This document shows positions 36,561-47,710 of a stretch of DNA of 64,000 nt, in pieces (positions within the stretch are counted from its first letter, which is position 1; each line of letters opens with the position of its first letter). This stretch comes from Tubiluchus corallicola (Eukaryota; Priapulida; Priapulimorpha; Priapulimorphida; Tubiluchidae): contig JAQGDQ010000494.1 in NCBI GenBank assembly GCA_030141605.1, positions 100,813 to 164,812 of the forward strand, given 5' to 3'. The position numbers and the translations under genes are program-made. The notes under the pieces were generated by a model, which was not told the origin of the DNA, ran no database searches, and saw only the letters and a program-made list of their open reading frames with translations.

Positions 36561-38118
36561 AGAATGTTTACTAATACGTTTTGCACTGTTTGATTACATA
36601 ATAAATGATGATGATGATGATCTTTACATCGAGATCGTAATAATTAACTAATTATGCATGGATTTTTTTCTCAAAATTAATCAACGATTGGCCTCGGTTT
36701 GTTTTTAAGTTCAATTTTCAAGTTCAAACTGGTTCTTTTGAAACGTCAGAGTATCATTTTTATTCAGAATTGTCAAAAATGGATCTACAGAGAAGTTCAA
36801 CAAGTATCCAACGGGAATTGCCCAAGTCATCCCTCTAGGAACTGAACAGATCTGATATTAGTTGCTACAGTAACGATTTACGCGTTGCCTTCACTGTGTT
36901 GGCCAGTGTGGAGTTTTGCACAACAGACCTATATTTCTCTTTCTCCACTGACTCGGTAACATTGAATGAATCGTGCTATTTATTCACCGATGCCAGTTTT
37001 CGCTTTGTGCATTCGTGGTTCGTGCGTAATTGCACCCCCTGAATTATTGCTTATTGGTCAGTCGTAATTGCTATTTATACTCTCAGCTAGAGCGTAGCGT
37101 TTGTAATTACGTTTGTACGTGTGTGATTGCGACTATGTTATGATTACATGTTATTTGCCGCGAGAATATTATTTGTTGCAATTTTTATGTCACCAAACCT
37201 CTCGCCTGCGCGTCACTTCACCTTAATCCATCATTCACTTTATTGCAGTTAATCCATCATTCAATTCATTGCGGTCTTCCCGTCACCTTCGTCCAAGGCT
37301 CTTGCCAAGGCAACAAAAATACGTGTGACTTTCTAATTTCATTGTCTGTTTTTCTTAAACCTACGTCTAAAATTATTTGCCATTTTACGTGATTATTTGC
37401 CAAACACAGTTAAGTTCATTCCTATCTCGATTGCCTGACGGTTCGTATGGAACAAACAGTTGCAATGGTAAAGAGAGAAAAGTGGATAAAATAACGTAGG
37501 TGATACGTATTGTTTACTTTTACTGACTGTCTATAGTAAGTGACGTCATCCTGCCAGGAAGCAGAAAAACTCAAGCAAGATGACTGGCTTCCTCATTCAC
37601 ATGATTTTGATTGATGGCGCATCAGTTTTATTGAGTTTCTATCACTTAAATCACCCGTACTTACGTAGTGCTACTTAAGCCACCCGTACTTACGTAGGCA
37701 AAGTTTCTGGTCAAAGAACTTTGAGTCAATTTTTAGTGAAACTTTTTTCTGAACTTCATGATTGAATTCGTTTAATGTTTGAGCCACTTTATCTCGATTT
37801 TGCATCGAAGACAGCGGAGAGAAAGAGAGCAATGTGGAACGAGTGGCTTGTTATTGTTGTTGTTGTTGCAGTACAGGACATTGCATAAATGAATAAAGTG
37901 ACAGCTAACTGGGTGAATTCTGGTGGCGACATCTAGTCCCAAACAGACTTGAACCAGTGTTTATGTATCATTATGTAACATTATTTCTCCATTAGGTGAA
38001 GTCTGCAAATTATAGGCGCAGTGTTTTTTGGCATCTGTGTCGCATTGTGAACAAATTGACAGTTTATGCAATACTTGGAAGACTGGGTCTATTGTTTGCG
38101 CATTAGTATAAAAGACAG

Positions 38119-38494
38119 TAGGGACGAGCAGTAGGGACGGAGAATTCGAATCGAGTCGAATTTGTAACTTTCGAATTCGAATCAAACCGAATTTAGGTAT
38201 TTCGATTCGAATTGAGTAGGAACGATTTTCGAACAAGTTTTCGAATCACTAGTTAAAAGTGCACTTTCAAAGATCACTCATATTACTCGATTTTGTTCTG
38301 CAGCAAAACCGCTAATAAGTTTGTTGAAAATTTTGTACAGAAACTGCAGCTAAATTGTACTAATTGTATGCTTTTTCTAACACTTAATGGCAAACAACGT
38401 GTCTGCTGAATTATTCGAATCTAACTGAATTGAAAAAACTCGTTCGAATGGAATTCTAACTTTGGAACTCGAACGTTCGATGCTCACCGCTAAC
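38119..38494 (-). mobile_element. TTCGAA-rich hAT-like MITE, single unit
   Basis: A 376-base single copy of the family at 15251, in the orientation of its right half. It begins GTAGGGACGAGCA and ends CGAACGTTCGATGCTCACCGCTAAC. It carries the same core (TTGTTCTGCAGCAAAACCGC, TTTGTACAGAAACTGCAGC) and dense TTCGAATTCGAATC motifs. Both ends have decayed slightly from the consensus. Confidence 0.65.
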
Positions 38495-38694
38495 AAACAA
38501 TTGAAACACATTATTATGCACGTAGAATCAAATAGATAGTAAATTATGTTAATTTCCGATTCTGCATTATAATATGCAAATTTTTACTGCATCAGCATGC
38601 AGTTCTGTTGTTCTGGATTAAGGGGCTTGTCTCACTAGTTTTTCATTTTTGTGCCTTCTCCAAAAAATAACTGTACTACGCAGTTTATACACAG

Positions 38695-38775
38695 GTTACA
38701 AAATGTGGCGTAGCACAAGGATGCATCCAAGGTCCGTTGCTCTTTTTTCTCTATATTAATGAATTTCTGGGAGAC
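38695..38775 (+). pseudogene. Reverse-transcriptase relic (non-LTR)
   Basis: The plus-strand frame reads VTKCGVAQGCIQGPLLFFLY followed by INEFLGDNS and a stop. This is a decayed form of the conserved LINE RT block 'GVPQGS.LGPLLFL.YIND'. Only this block survives, and the surroundings are not readable as RT. Confidence 0.6.
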
Positions 38776-39004
38776 AATTCTTAAGCCTTCTTGCAACATA
38801 ACCTATCACAACTTTGCTTTAAGTTTCATTTTGAATTTTTTTTCTAGTTTTTCTATTAGTGAAGCCTATTGATCAGGGAATTATGTGTTACTTAAAAAGT
38901 ACTTGTTATTTTTATTTGGGTCATCAGCGAAAAAAAACTTTTGTGCAGTAATTACATAAATTATGTTAAGTAGCTGCTATTTGCATGCGATGGTTACTGT
39001 TCTA

Positions 39005-39100
39005 TCAGTTGCACGAGGCGTGAACTTGATAAACGGTTATCTGGTTCTATTAGTTGCACGAGGCGTGAACTTGATAAACGGTTGTCTTGTCCTAGTTTAT
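39005..39100. repeat. Short direct duplication (~51 bp)
   Basis: GTTCTATCAGTTGCACGAGG and GTTCTATTAGTTGCACGAGG each lead into CGTGAACTTGATAAACGGTT. The two copies are in direct tandem. Confidence 0.8.
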
Positions 39101-39882
39101 TGTCCCCTGGCGATGTTTAAATGTGGATAATTACTGTCATTGTACACAGAGAATTCAATCTAATTCTGGCGCACCAGCATAACTAGCTCAACTATAGGAG
39201 GGTGGATCTGGGTGGACCCCTGGCGAATACTAAAGACAGTGGCCTACACTTGCCTCTAGTGCAAATCTGGGAAGATTTTATCGAATTTGTCAACCATTTT
39301 CTCTCCTTGGTAAATGGAGTAGCTACCTGGTCAGTATCACTTAGCAACTAGAGTTAAACAGTGCTGAACCTGTTCAGTTATGTCAGGGTTATTTCTTCTG
39401 TCACATCATCCGTGGATGTTCTTGTCATTGAGGGAGGATGAAGTCTATGGATACTTCCCGAATGGCTAAAACACTTCTGCTGACTCAGCTTTTGTTCCAT
39501 CTTTTGTCTAGCTTAAGAGGACATTTAGGTATACTAAGGAGTGACCATGCATTTTCAGACAAACCGCCCTTCAGCTGTCTCAAATGAATGGCAGGGAGGG
39601 TGATGGGTGGGCGTTTCATCAGCATTGACGACTGACAGCCTTGAGTGTCAGTCATCCTGAATTATGACAGTTTGTAGTGTTGGCGAGGTTTAACACATTT
39701 ACACTGTGTTGCTTTACTCTTAGTGGCGTAGCTTCGTCAACCGAAGGCATCGTTTCATCTTGTAAGCTTTTTCTGATTCGCACGCATTCTGTTGCACAGA
39801 AAAAATATCAAAATGTACAATATCACCCCTGGCGATAGCTTTGTTGCTACTCGTTGCTTGCTCATTCACTCCGTCGTATAGA

Positions 39883-39922
39883 AAAATATTGTCTGAAATA
39901 AAGAAGAGCTGAACTGAATTGT
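39883..39922 (+). mobile_element. Retroposon-like 3' tail
   Basis: TATTGTCTGAAATAAAGAAG runs into AGCTGAACTGAATTG, a tail form seen on CR1-like elements. The element body upstream could not be recognised. Confidence 0.25.
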
Positions 39923-40479
39923 CAAGGTTGCTGCTGTTATTTCGCCTTCACTGCTCTATTCTATCTGCCTAACCTCTGCACATTTTCCGGGCAAATAAGC
40001 TTTTGTTGGACCAGTTTTTTGTTCGGCAAACAATCGTGGCTCCTCCATATTAGATTTGCTTCAGCGGTGACATCGAGTGACTCATCGCAGAACTATGCGC
40101 TTACAGCTGCTTGCTCTCTTTGTTCTCGATTAACTGTTTGTGGTCGAGTTGTTTTTCGAGGTGGTTAATATCGTGAGTTTCCTGTGAGCACGTCAATTTT
40201 ACAACTTTTTTTGATGCAGCAGTTTCACTTCACAAACTGGGTTAGCCGCTCTTTCATAAATTTACTAAATAATTAGTTTCTTCGCCTCGTTTGATTTTAT
40301 ATTGCTGGCCGTCGTTCCCAACTGTTTGTGGTGTGACAAAACTTGAATGACGCAAAATGATGTTGTAGTTCATACGATGAAATTTTGTCGTGTGTTTATC
40401 AGAAGGAAAGGAAATTTAATGTTGTCAGTCTGGCTAGTTACAGGGGAAGAAAGGTGCTGGGGGGGGGGGGGTCTAATGT

Positions 40480-41056
40480 ATGTCTCAGAAAACCTTCCAT
40501 GTAAAGTTCATTATAACAATATTGCTATCGTTGCGTTGCGCCAACTGGTAAAACGTCACTGTTTCACTATCCCTGTTTTTCATTTATTATTATAATTCTT
40601 TATTTTTAAAAACTATGTACAAAATACATTCCCTCAATTTGCAGGGATACTTTTTTAAGATTTCTAAAAGGATTTACAAAGTATTAAACATATTCTCATA
40701 TATATAATTTAGAATCTTACACATGAGACACAATAAGTGACAACGATCATATACAATAGACATAGTTACAGATTGTAATCCAGCACAGCATACATGTATA
40801 AATGAAAATAACGAGAGGGTATCCCAGAATGCAACAAAAAAGTCATTGGTTCACACAAAATATATTAGTCATCTTATTGTGAAGATAAAGTAATTTATAC
40901 TTTGCTTAGTTAGTGAAGAGTGTTATGCGAATACTCTGGTTTTTTTCGAACTTTACACAGTGTTATCTAAACTGATTTTTAAACAACTTACTGTTAAATG
41001 GCTTTGCATAAATTGGGAATTTAAATTTTCAAGTTCTGTGCGCAAGAAGACAGCAT
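40480..41056 (+). repeat. Dispersed repeat R1, interrupted copy
   Basis: The first part (AAAACCTTCCATGTAAAGTTC...GCGCCAACTGGTAAAACGTCAC) is separated from the rest (CACAAAATATATTAGTCATC...TTTCGAACTTTACACAG...AAATGGCTTTGC) by a retroposon at about 40577-40850. Its 3' end leads directly into the 69-bp array at 41057. Confidence 0.65.
40577..40850 (-). mobile_element. Retroposon inserted in an R1 copy
   Basis: The sequence interrupts R1 and, on the minus strand, ends in an AT-rich triplet tail (ATTATAATAATAAATG). Shared text with 31797 is the TTGCAGGGATACTTTT region. The target-site duplication was not resolved, so the limits are approximate. Confidence 0.45.
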
Positions 41057-41333
41057 GTAAATGATATAAAATTTCCAGATGAATTCTTTGGCTTTGCGTA
41101 AGCATTTATGATTTAAAGTAACTCTGTAAATGATATAAAATTTCAGGACGAATTCTTTGGCTTTGCGTAAGCATTTATGATTTAAAGTAACTCTGTAAAT
41201 GATATAAAATTTCAGGACGAATTATTTGGCTTTGTGTAAGCATTTATGCTTTAAAGTTACTATGTAGATGATATAAACTTTCAGGACGAATTTTTTGGCT
41301 TTGCGTAAGCATTATGATGTAAAGTTACTCCAT
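41057..41333. repeat. 69-bp tandem array derived from the R1 3' end
   Basis: Units start at 41057, 41126, 41195 and 41264. Each begins GTAAATGATATAAAATTTC, continues GGACGAATTCTTTGGC, and ends TTTGCGTAAGCATTTATG plus ATTTAAAGTAACTCT. The unit's start is the same GTAAGTGATATAA.ATTTCA found once at the end of ordinary R1 copies (13640, 36480, 48595), so the array grew out of the R1 tail. Confidence 0.85.
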
Positions 41334-42407
41334 TCGCTAATTTCTAAAACTGGGAGTCGCCACTCTTGCACTGTCTACACTCGTGATTGTCAAAGTCATT
41401 GTTTGAGTTTGGCAAACAGACAAGATGATGACGCATCTTAAATGGTCTTCAACATTCTGGGACAGCGCAACGTGTCCCCCGGGCGTTGACGTTTTTTTTG
41501 CGCATTGTCGCAACAACGTGAATGTCATTGAGTAAGCAGTAAAATGCTCCACCGAAAGTGAATCGGGTGTAGAAAAATGGGTGACCTGCTTTTATTTTGC
41601 CTTCAGATGTTTTACATTTGCCTCCAGCGCGCATATTTCTAATGCCACCACGGCTACAGCATATGTACTAATTTTCCACGACCATAACTGTATGATGCAC
41701 TCGCGCAGGCATATGCATGGCGATGACACATTTATTACTTGTTTATACTGTTTATGGTAAATTTCACGTTTGCTTGTTCGCGTTGCAATACTTGTCTTCA
41801 ATCATCAACCACGAACTGGTTTTATGCACCAATGTGCGGGTTAACAAACCCGCGGAAATGTTGTTACTGCATAGAAAAAAGGAAAGGAAGAATTCTGACG
41901 TACAGTTGTGAATCGGGAGATCTTTGAATCTCGCTATTCCCACTCTAGTGAAGGAAAAATGACGTTTTTCTACGAGCAGCTTTCTTTACTACAATACTAA
42001 CCATGTAATGCAAGCAGAAGAGATAGCAAACCAGTTAATGTGGAAAACGTACTGTGCTTGGCAAATGCTTCAGGGATATGTGCGCAACAAAACTTCAAAA
42101 CAATGACCAAAATGAACTGGAGATTATGAATTAAAGGAAAACTACACCACAATATCTCCTCTTTTCCTCTTTCTCTTTTTCTGTCATTTTCTCTGTTATT
42201 CCTCTTCTTTCTCTTTCATTATACTATTGCAAAATGAATAATGCAATAGATGTGGTAAGAACCTTCAAAAGTGGTTCTTAAAAAAAGAAAAGCCTTGTCC
42301 TTTCTTTAAAAAAGAAAAATGGCATGCCTCCAAAAATTTATCTCTTGGAGGCCTTTGTTTACATATTCATTAAATGCATGTTTACAGGTGTCTTTTGTTT
42401 ATTGCAG

Positions 42408-44011
42408 GTGAAGTGATGACAGTCACTGGACCCATCACCATCAACAAAGACAAACGGCTGAGGACACAAGTCCAGCAATATTTGCATTGCAAAGACTGCA
42501 GAGGAGAATCGGTGTTCCTCAGCTACGACCAACGCGGACTGTTCAGCCCCATTGCTAAAGAGGAGAACATATCTGGTGTGCACACAATCAGGGACATATT
42601 GGGAAAATTTCGCCTCCCCTTGATGGTGAGGCTAGTGATTGGAGCGTTGCCTTACGGAACGGGAAGGAACAATCGCGAGTTTACACGCGAAATACGTTTA
42701 TTGAACAGTTACGAGGAAGAATGTGTGCTGGCACATCCGCTAGATGGAGACGCAACAAATAACAATAACAGAGTGGTGACGATACCCATCACGGTGTGTC
42801 TTAAACTTACACCTGCCAAAAACCAAAGTGAGTTGATGCAAAACAGTGATCTAGTTCGATATAATGAGAAGTGCACAAAACTGTTGCCTGAGATAAAGGA
42901 AAATATGCAAGTGTGCGAGGAAAGTTACGGCAAAGAGATTAAAGTGAGACCGAATTCTAGACTAGAAATTCAGGAGCGATTACACGACAGGTCCGTGTTG
43001 GACACATCGTCGCTTCCACTTGATAATGTAGAAGATGATGTTATATTTAAAGAGATAGACGACATATATGGAATGGTAGTTCGAGGCATCGTACCTTTGA
43101 AAGCATACACTCAAATGAGATCCCATGGAGATGGAAGGGATCGGGGCATCGAATCGCCATTTTCAACACCGCCCAAATCAAAAGAAAGAGAGAGAAATAA
43201 GGAAGATGAGAAGCCGCCTCTTCCGCCTCGAAACGGGATGAATCCTGCAAAGAATACTGTAAAGACTGCGACTCATCTGAACCACCTTGTGTATTGTAAC
43301 AACAACGGTAACAACAGAAGTCCTTTGAATGACAATCTTAGGGTTTTCAACTGTTCGTCCGATTCTCAGGCCAAACTGTCGGAATCGCCTTCACCTGTTG
43401 CGTACAATAGCTCAGGAGACACACCAAGCTCCAAGAGCAAGTACAGCTATTCGGACGAGAACCACAAGTCTTTTGGAACCTTCACAGACAACGACTCCTT
43501 GTACGATTGCCCGGAGATCTTACCAGACAGTCCACCAAACCATTTGGCAAAACGCATTGCCATTCACCCTCCAGATCCTCATGTGGAGCCGGTTGGCAAC
43601 TATAAGGAAATGTACAAGTTCAAAAAGGTTCCTAATCCCAGCAATCGTCTTCTGAATCTCATCCACAACAGCCCGAATCCGACACATTCCAAAGGCGTCA
43701 GAGGTAGCGCCAGCAGTCGCGATCTTCTCAGCAAACGTCATTCGACAGCCGGCATCATACCACTAGCGCACTCCCGCAGTCAACCGATGCTGGTCGACGT
43801 TCGACATCAGAGCAAATTGGGAGACAAGAAGAGGTACAGTTTGATCGACTCAAATGGAATGCGTACCAGTTCAAGTTCCGGATCAGATGGTATGAAATAT
43901 AATTCTGCGCAGGATTTGAATGATCCCTGTCTGGAACTTAAAATGGCTCGACAAGACAAGATAAAAGCAGCCGACCAGCGACTGAAGCGGCTTTCAAATT
44001 TCTTTTTATAA
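42408..44011 (+). CDS. GAREM: GAREM-like CABIT adaptor, exon 2 (C-terminal)
   Basis: Encodes residues 157-690 and the TAA stop at 44009-44011. The acceptor is TTTATTGCAG|GTGAAG and the phase matches exon 1. Residues 157-~292 finish the CABIT domain: EVMTVTGPITI, the CKDCRGESVFLS strand, GVHTIRDILGKFRLPLMVRL, and RVVTIPITVCLKL. After this come an acidic EIDDIYGMVVRG block (372-383) and a Lys/Glu-rich stretch. PPLPPRN (426-432) is a class II SH3 ligand of the kind bound by GRB2, and YCNN (452-455) fits a pYxN GRB2 SH2 ligand. A Ser/Asn/Pro-rich disordered region follows. The end (ARQDKIKAADQRLKRLSNFFL) is a basic helix-like tail. No SAM domain follows, unlike vertebrate GAREM1. Motif function is inferred from the family. 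Confidence 0.88.
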
Positions 44012-44225
44012 CATAACTTGTGGTTTTCTTAAAATGAAATCTTTTTTATCATATTTCCTGCTTTTAATCTTGTATATTATGTAAATAATTGCTTTGTCAT
44101 TTAAATCTTTAGAGACTCGTGGTAAATGAACCTGTAATGTAACTTGCGCAACTTTTTAAAAATTTTTGTTGCATGTTTCCTGTATGCATTGCTTAATAAG
44201 CAATTAAACTCATTTGTGTTAAAAG
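44012..44225 (+). promoter_or_regulatory. 3' UTR with probable poly(A) signal
   Basis: The stretch after the stop is AT-rich. The variant poly(A) signal ATTAAA lies at 44203-44208, followed by the GT-rich CATTTGTGTT. No canonical AATAAA is closer to the stop. A longer 3' UTR using a later signal is possible. Confidence 0.4.
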
Positions 44226-45354
44226 TCGATTACTTGCGCAAACTAACCATATAATGTAACGACGATGTTCCATAAATGATTCACCTAATTGGACCTGTTC
44301 AAATCTCACTGGGGTTCGTTGTATTTCAGAGGTCATTAAGTCACCTCGCTGTGCTCATAGATATATCCCCCGTGCTCATGGATAATACTTTAAGCTGACA
44401 TGGATAATAACAAGTCTTTTGTGCCGGTTCTCCTTTGGTCGGCCGATTATCCAAAACGTTTAATTTGATTGGTGTTTGCTGATCGTTGAGGCCTGTCTCA
44501 CTGCATCGGTTGTCATTTCTCATTCATCTAAATGGCTTTTCTGCATGTTTGGCATATCTGTTAGAATATCTTCGCTCTTTCTTGTCGAACAAGTAGAAAG
44601 GCTACAGAAATTTTACTTGTCTTTAAACCAGCTTTTAACTTTAATTCCTTGATTGTTTGTTTATTTTGCAGAATATGTATAGTAACTGTCTGCAGAACTA
44701 ACAGCTATGATTTGCTAGTGCTTTATATGCTTTGTTTCATTTTTTTCGTAATCTAGACAGTTGATTTTCAATTAATTTTCATTGATTCGTAGTATCTTCT
44801 ATCGTCTTTCAATTTGTTTATTATCATTTTATTATTATTATCACTTGACGTGCAGTTGTGTAATAATGTATCTTCCGAGTTCAATTTATTCAACTTAATT
44901 GTAATTTATTTACCTAATTACAAACAGTTTAAAAAGTATTGCATGTTACGTGCTGGCCATTGCTACTGTTTCCTGCAAACTACGTATTGAATGACTCTCT
45001 GGTTGTAGCCACAGATGTTAATGGGATCCTTCTTTGAGGCACCAGCAGGTACTATTCTTGTAGATGAAAGACTGGTTCCTTTATGACCTCTGCACATATG
45101 CCATTTACCAAGCTCCTGCTGTAATGTTTTGTTTTCGACGGCCCTGCCCCTGTCATAATCATGCCCTCATCTGGTATTTCCCCTTGTCTCATAAAGTTTG
45201 TCTCATAAAAGTTGCGGCAAAGTTTATAGCGGATCGTGTTCTTGTTACCTAGTTCTCTTGTAATCTGAAGGTTGCTGCCTGGAGTCCCGTCCCATGGCTT
45301 TTATGTAATTATTACTGTTGTCACGTTTCCACGTTGCCTATTGTCAACCATGGC
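44226..45354. other. Non-coding DNA 3' of the gene
   Basis: No gene, RNA or clear repeat is recognisable. The sequence is AT-rich with short T runs. Confidence 0.4.
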
Positions 45355-45600
45355 TGAGTTGCTTCAAAATGTGGTACCCTTAAGGATCAACATACGCCTT
45401 TCATTTTTCTGCATGCACATCTACGATTTGCCCCAAAATTTTCCATTTTTAATTGAACTACTGTTATCACATATTGATGTTGCCTATTATCAACCATAGC
45501 TGTGTTGCCGTAGCGTTTAGCATCCCTCAAGGATCAACTTAGGTCCTTTTTTGTGGATCTATATTAACGATTTGCTCGTAGTTTCTGATTTTAATTACTG
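45355..45600 (+). pseudogene. Duplicated reverse-transcriptase relic
   Basis: Two direct copies about 130 bases apart begin TTGCCTATTGTCAACCATGGCT and TTGCCTATTATCAACCATAGCT. The second reads, with one frameshift, as ...IPQGST-LGPFL-IYINDLLV. The first reads as a more decayed VPLGST...IYDL. Both correspond to the LINE RT block 'GVPQGS.LGPLLF..YINDL'. No other RT motif is preserved. Confidence 0.4.
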
Positions 45601-46798
45601 TTAATTAATTTCTGATTAACGATGTTGCCACATAATTGTTCTGGAATGTTACTATAGGTAGCTTCCTTTAAATCTTGGTTTTTGTAATCAAAATTCTTGC
45701 TCGCTGTCGTTTTATTTTATTTTTTTTGTAGTTGTTTCTTTTTTTAATAAACTGTGTACTATGGCCGGGTCCACCAGGCAGTTTAATTGGGTTTCGTCTA
45801 TTTGCTTTACTAAACACCTGTAACCTACCCACATCGATTTTGTTCACTCACATAACTCACTCAGCTGGTCTGCATATCGGTGAATTCTAAATTTTGAGGC
45901 ACAGGATCAAATAACATCATTGCCTTCACACTGCTTTTGTCACATTCCAGCTTTCTTAATAAACTGTCTCAATGTGGTTGGGTTTTGACCGACTATGCAA
46001 AATGAAGAAAAATTTAAAATACATTGTATATATCATCAAAGTAATTGCTACGACAAAGGTGTACAAAACACTGCTTTGCTGTCATAATAGGAAAAGATGA
46101 TGTTATTATTATTATTAATATAATTATTATAGGTGTAAAAATTTAAATTGCCTGCATCAGGCAAATAGACTTTATTCATTTATCTTAAGCAAAAACATGG
46201 GCATATGTGATAGTGAATATATTTTGTATATGGAGGATATAACGATTATATATACACGTACGATATGATAGAATCTAGAAAGGTTTATCTTTAGGCATAT
46301 CATGTTGTCAAATTTATGTGAATAAAAAGAGAAGTGATGCGAATTATTTTTGTTTACTTATTTATTTACTTATTACAATATCTCGTGTCACAGTGTGTAC
46401 AGTAATAATGGGCTCTGAGGCGGTGAATTCCTGTTGCATCCTCAACATGAGCAAAAATAATTGCACTCCAGCAAACTATTTGTGGCTTGTTAAACCGTTT
46501 TTTTTTTAAATATAAATAATCTGCGCTACATGAAATGTACGTATTCAAAATGTTGTAATTTGACCAACATCAGTATGACGATTTAAGAAATATATTAATT
46601 ATTTTTTGAATTCTTAATTAACAAGCTTGTGTACATAAAATGTAATAAAAACATTATAATTTTAACCAAACATAACCGGTAGTTAAGCAGCGCCGAGCCT
46701 GAATAATGAGTGGATAAGCGTCCGCCAAGAAAACGGCTTCTTGACAGCTTCAGCTGGCCCATACAACACAGAACTTTAGAGTATTATCGTTGCTAGAG
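45601..46798. other. Non-coding DNA, AT-rich
   Basis: No gene is recognised. 46100-46135 is an (ATT)n-like microsatellite, and 46136-46180 (AAATTGCCTGCATCAGGC...ACTTTATTCAT) may be another reverse-oriented retroposon tail. Confidence 0.35.
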
Positions 46799-47710
46799 GT
46801 TAGGGGTAAACATTCTCTACCAGAAAGCGAAATCGAATCGAATTTGTCACGTTCGAACTCAAATCAAACCAAATTTCCAGGTATCAAATCAGAATGAAAT
46901 TCGAATTCAGCTTTAAAGATTTTCGAATTATTTATAAAAAGCGGTCTCATCATGATCATGCATGTTACTTGATTTTGTTCCGCAGTAAAAACGCTAATAA
47001 TTTGTTTAGACATTTATAATTATCTCATATTACATCATATATATTATATCATGAAAGGTTATGATGGGTAGGACAGAAACAACACCAGTAACATTAGCAT
47101 TAAACCGAACCAAAGAAGACCTTTGGAGCACTAAAATCAAAATCAGTAGACTAAGATAGCTAGGACATTTAATGACACTGACAGAAACAACACCAGTAAG
47201 ATTAGCATTAAACCGAACCAAAAAGGACCTTTGGAGTACTATTTATCAAAATCAGAAGATTAAGATAGCTAGGACATTTAATGACACTGACAGAAGCAAC
47301 ACCAGTAAGATTAGCATTAAACGAAACCTGCTAAACGACCTTCAGGGAAACCAAAAACAACTTGGATATCAAGAATTATTAAGATTTGCAACAGCTGATA
47401 CATAAACCTCACAATAGCATCACAGGAATTGAAAATTTTAGCTGCAGACAGGAAACAGTAGGGTGTTTATAGAGGATCTATGTGTCTACAATAGATGTTT
47501 AGAACAACAGAAGAAGAAGAAGAGTTTGTTTAGAAATTGTGCAAAGAAAATATAGCTAAATAGTGCTGTTTGCATGCAGTTTCGAACCTTTTAATGAAAA
47601 AAGAACGTATGTAGTCGAAGTGCTGAATTACTCGAAATTGTAATTTCAGGTTCGAATCTAATGCGAACTAAAACGGCACGTTCGTGTCGAATTCGAATGC
47701 TCGAGCTCAA
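46799..47710 (-). mobile_element. TTCGAA-rich hAT-like MITE, split by a LINE fragment
   Basis: Begins GTTAGGGGTAAACATTCTC and is in the orientation of 38119. The core TTGATTTTGTTCCGCAGTAAAAACGC is followed at 47011-47524 by an insertion, then resumes with AAATTGTGCAAAG...GAACGTATGTAGTCGAAGTG and ends near TCGAATGCTCGAGC. The terminal repeat on the right is lost. Confidence 0.6.
47001..47534 (+). mobile_element. LINE 3' fragment with 10-bp target-site duplication
   Basis: The insert 47011-47524 lies between two copies of TTTGTTTAGA (47001-47010, 47525-47534) and ends in (GAA)n. Decayed frames read LGHLMTLTETTPVRLALNRT, then GKPKTTWISRI and LAADRKQYRVFIEDL. These follow the LINE C-terminal tail pattern ('LGH..RM...R..K.AL', 'GRP..TW', 'A.DR..WR.LV'). 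Its first part is repeated about 2.5 times with 108-109-base spacing (units from 47074, 47182 and 47291). The relationship to the tail at 14208 (PLRLAF) suggests a similar family. Confidence 0.65.

Larger units (their letters stand above)
6513..42407 (+). other. Intron 1 of the GAREM-like gene (35,895 bases)
   Basis: The donor is GTGAGT at 6513 and the acceptor is TTTGTTTATTGCAG ending at 42407, with a pyrimidine-rich run at about 42155-42230 further upstream. The intron is filled with the mobile elements and tandem repeats listed separately. I recognised no additional coding exon in it, and the two exons join without gap in the CABIT alignment (LVLG|GEVMTVTG). Stretches with nothing recognisable include 6620-7975, 10625-12520, 12600-13270, 16054-17080, 18900-19970, 20420-22080, 25210-26330, 32500-33300, 33610-35730, 36560-38110, 38780-40480 and 41335-42150. 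These hold only AT-rich sequence with occasional short runs. Confidence 0.8.

Noticed and set aside
42374-42407. ATG at 42374 as an independent start for exon 2
   Set aside because: The 11 extra codons cover the pyrimidine tract and AG of the acceptor, and the product would hold only half a CABIT domain.
42374-44011. THEMIS-type CABIT protein
   Set aside because: THEMIS proteins carry two CABIT modules; this protein has one N-terminal module followed by a disordered proline-motif tail, as in GAREM/Serrano.
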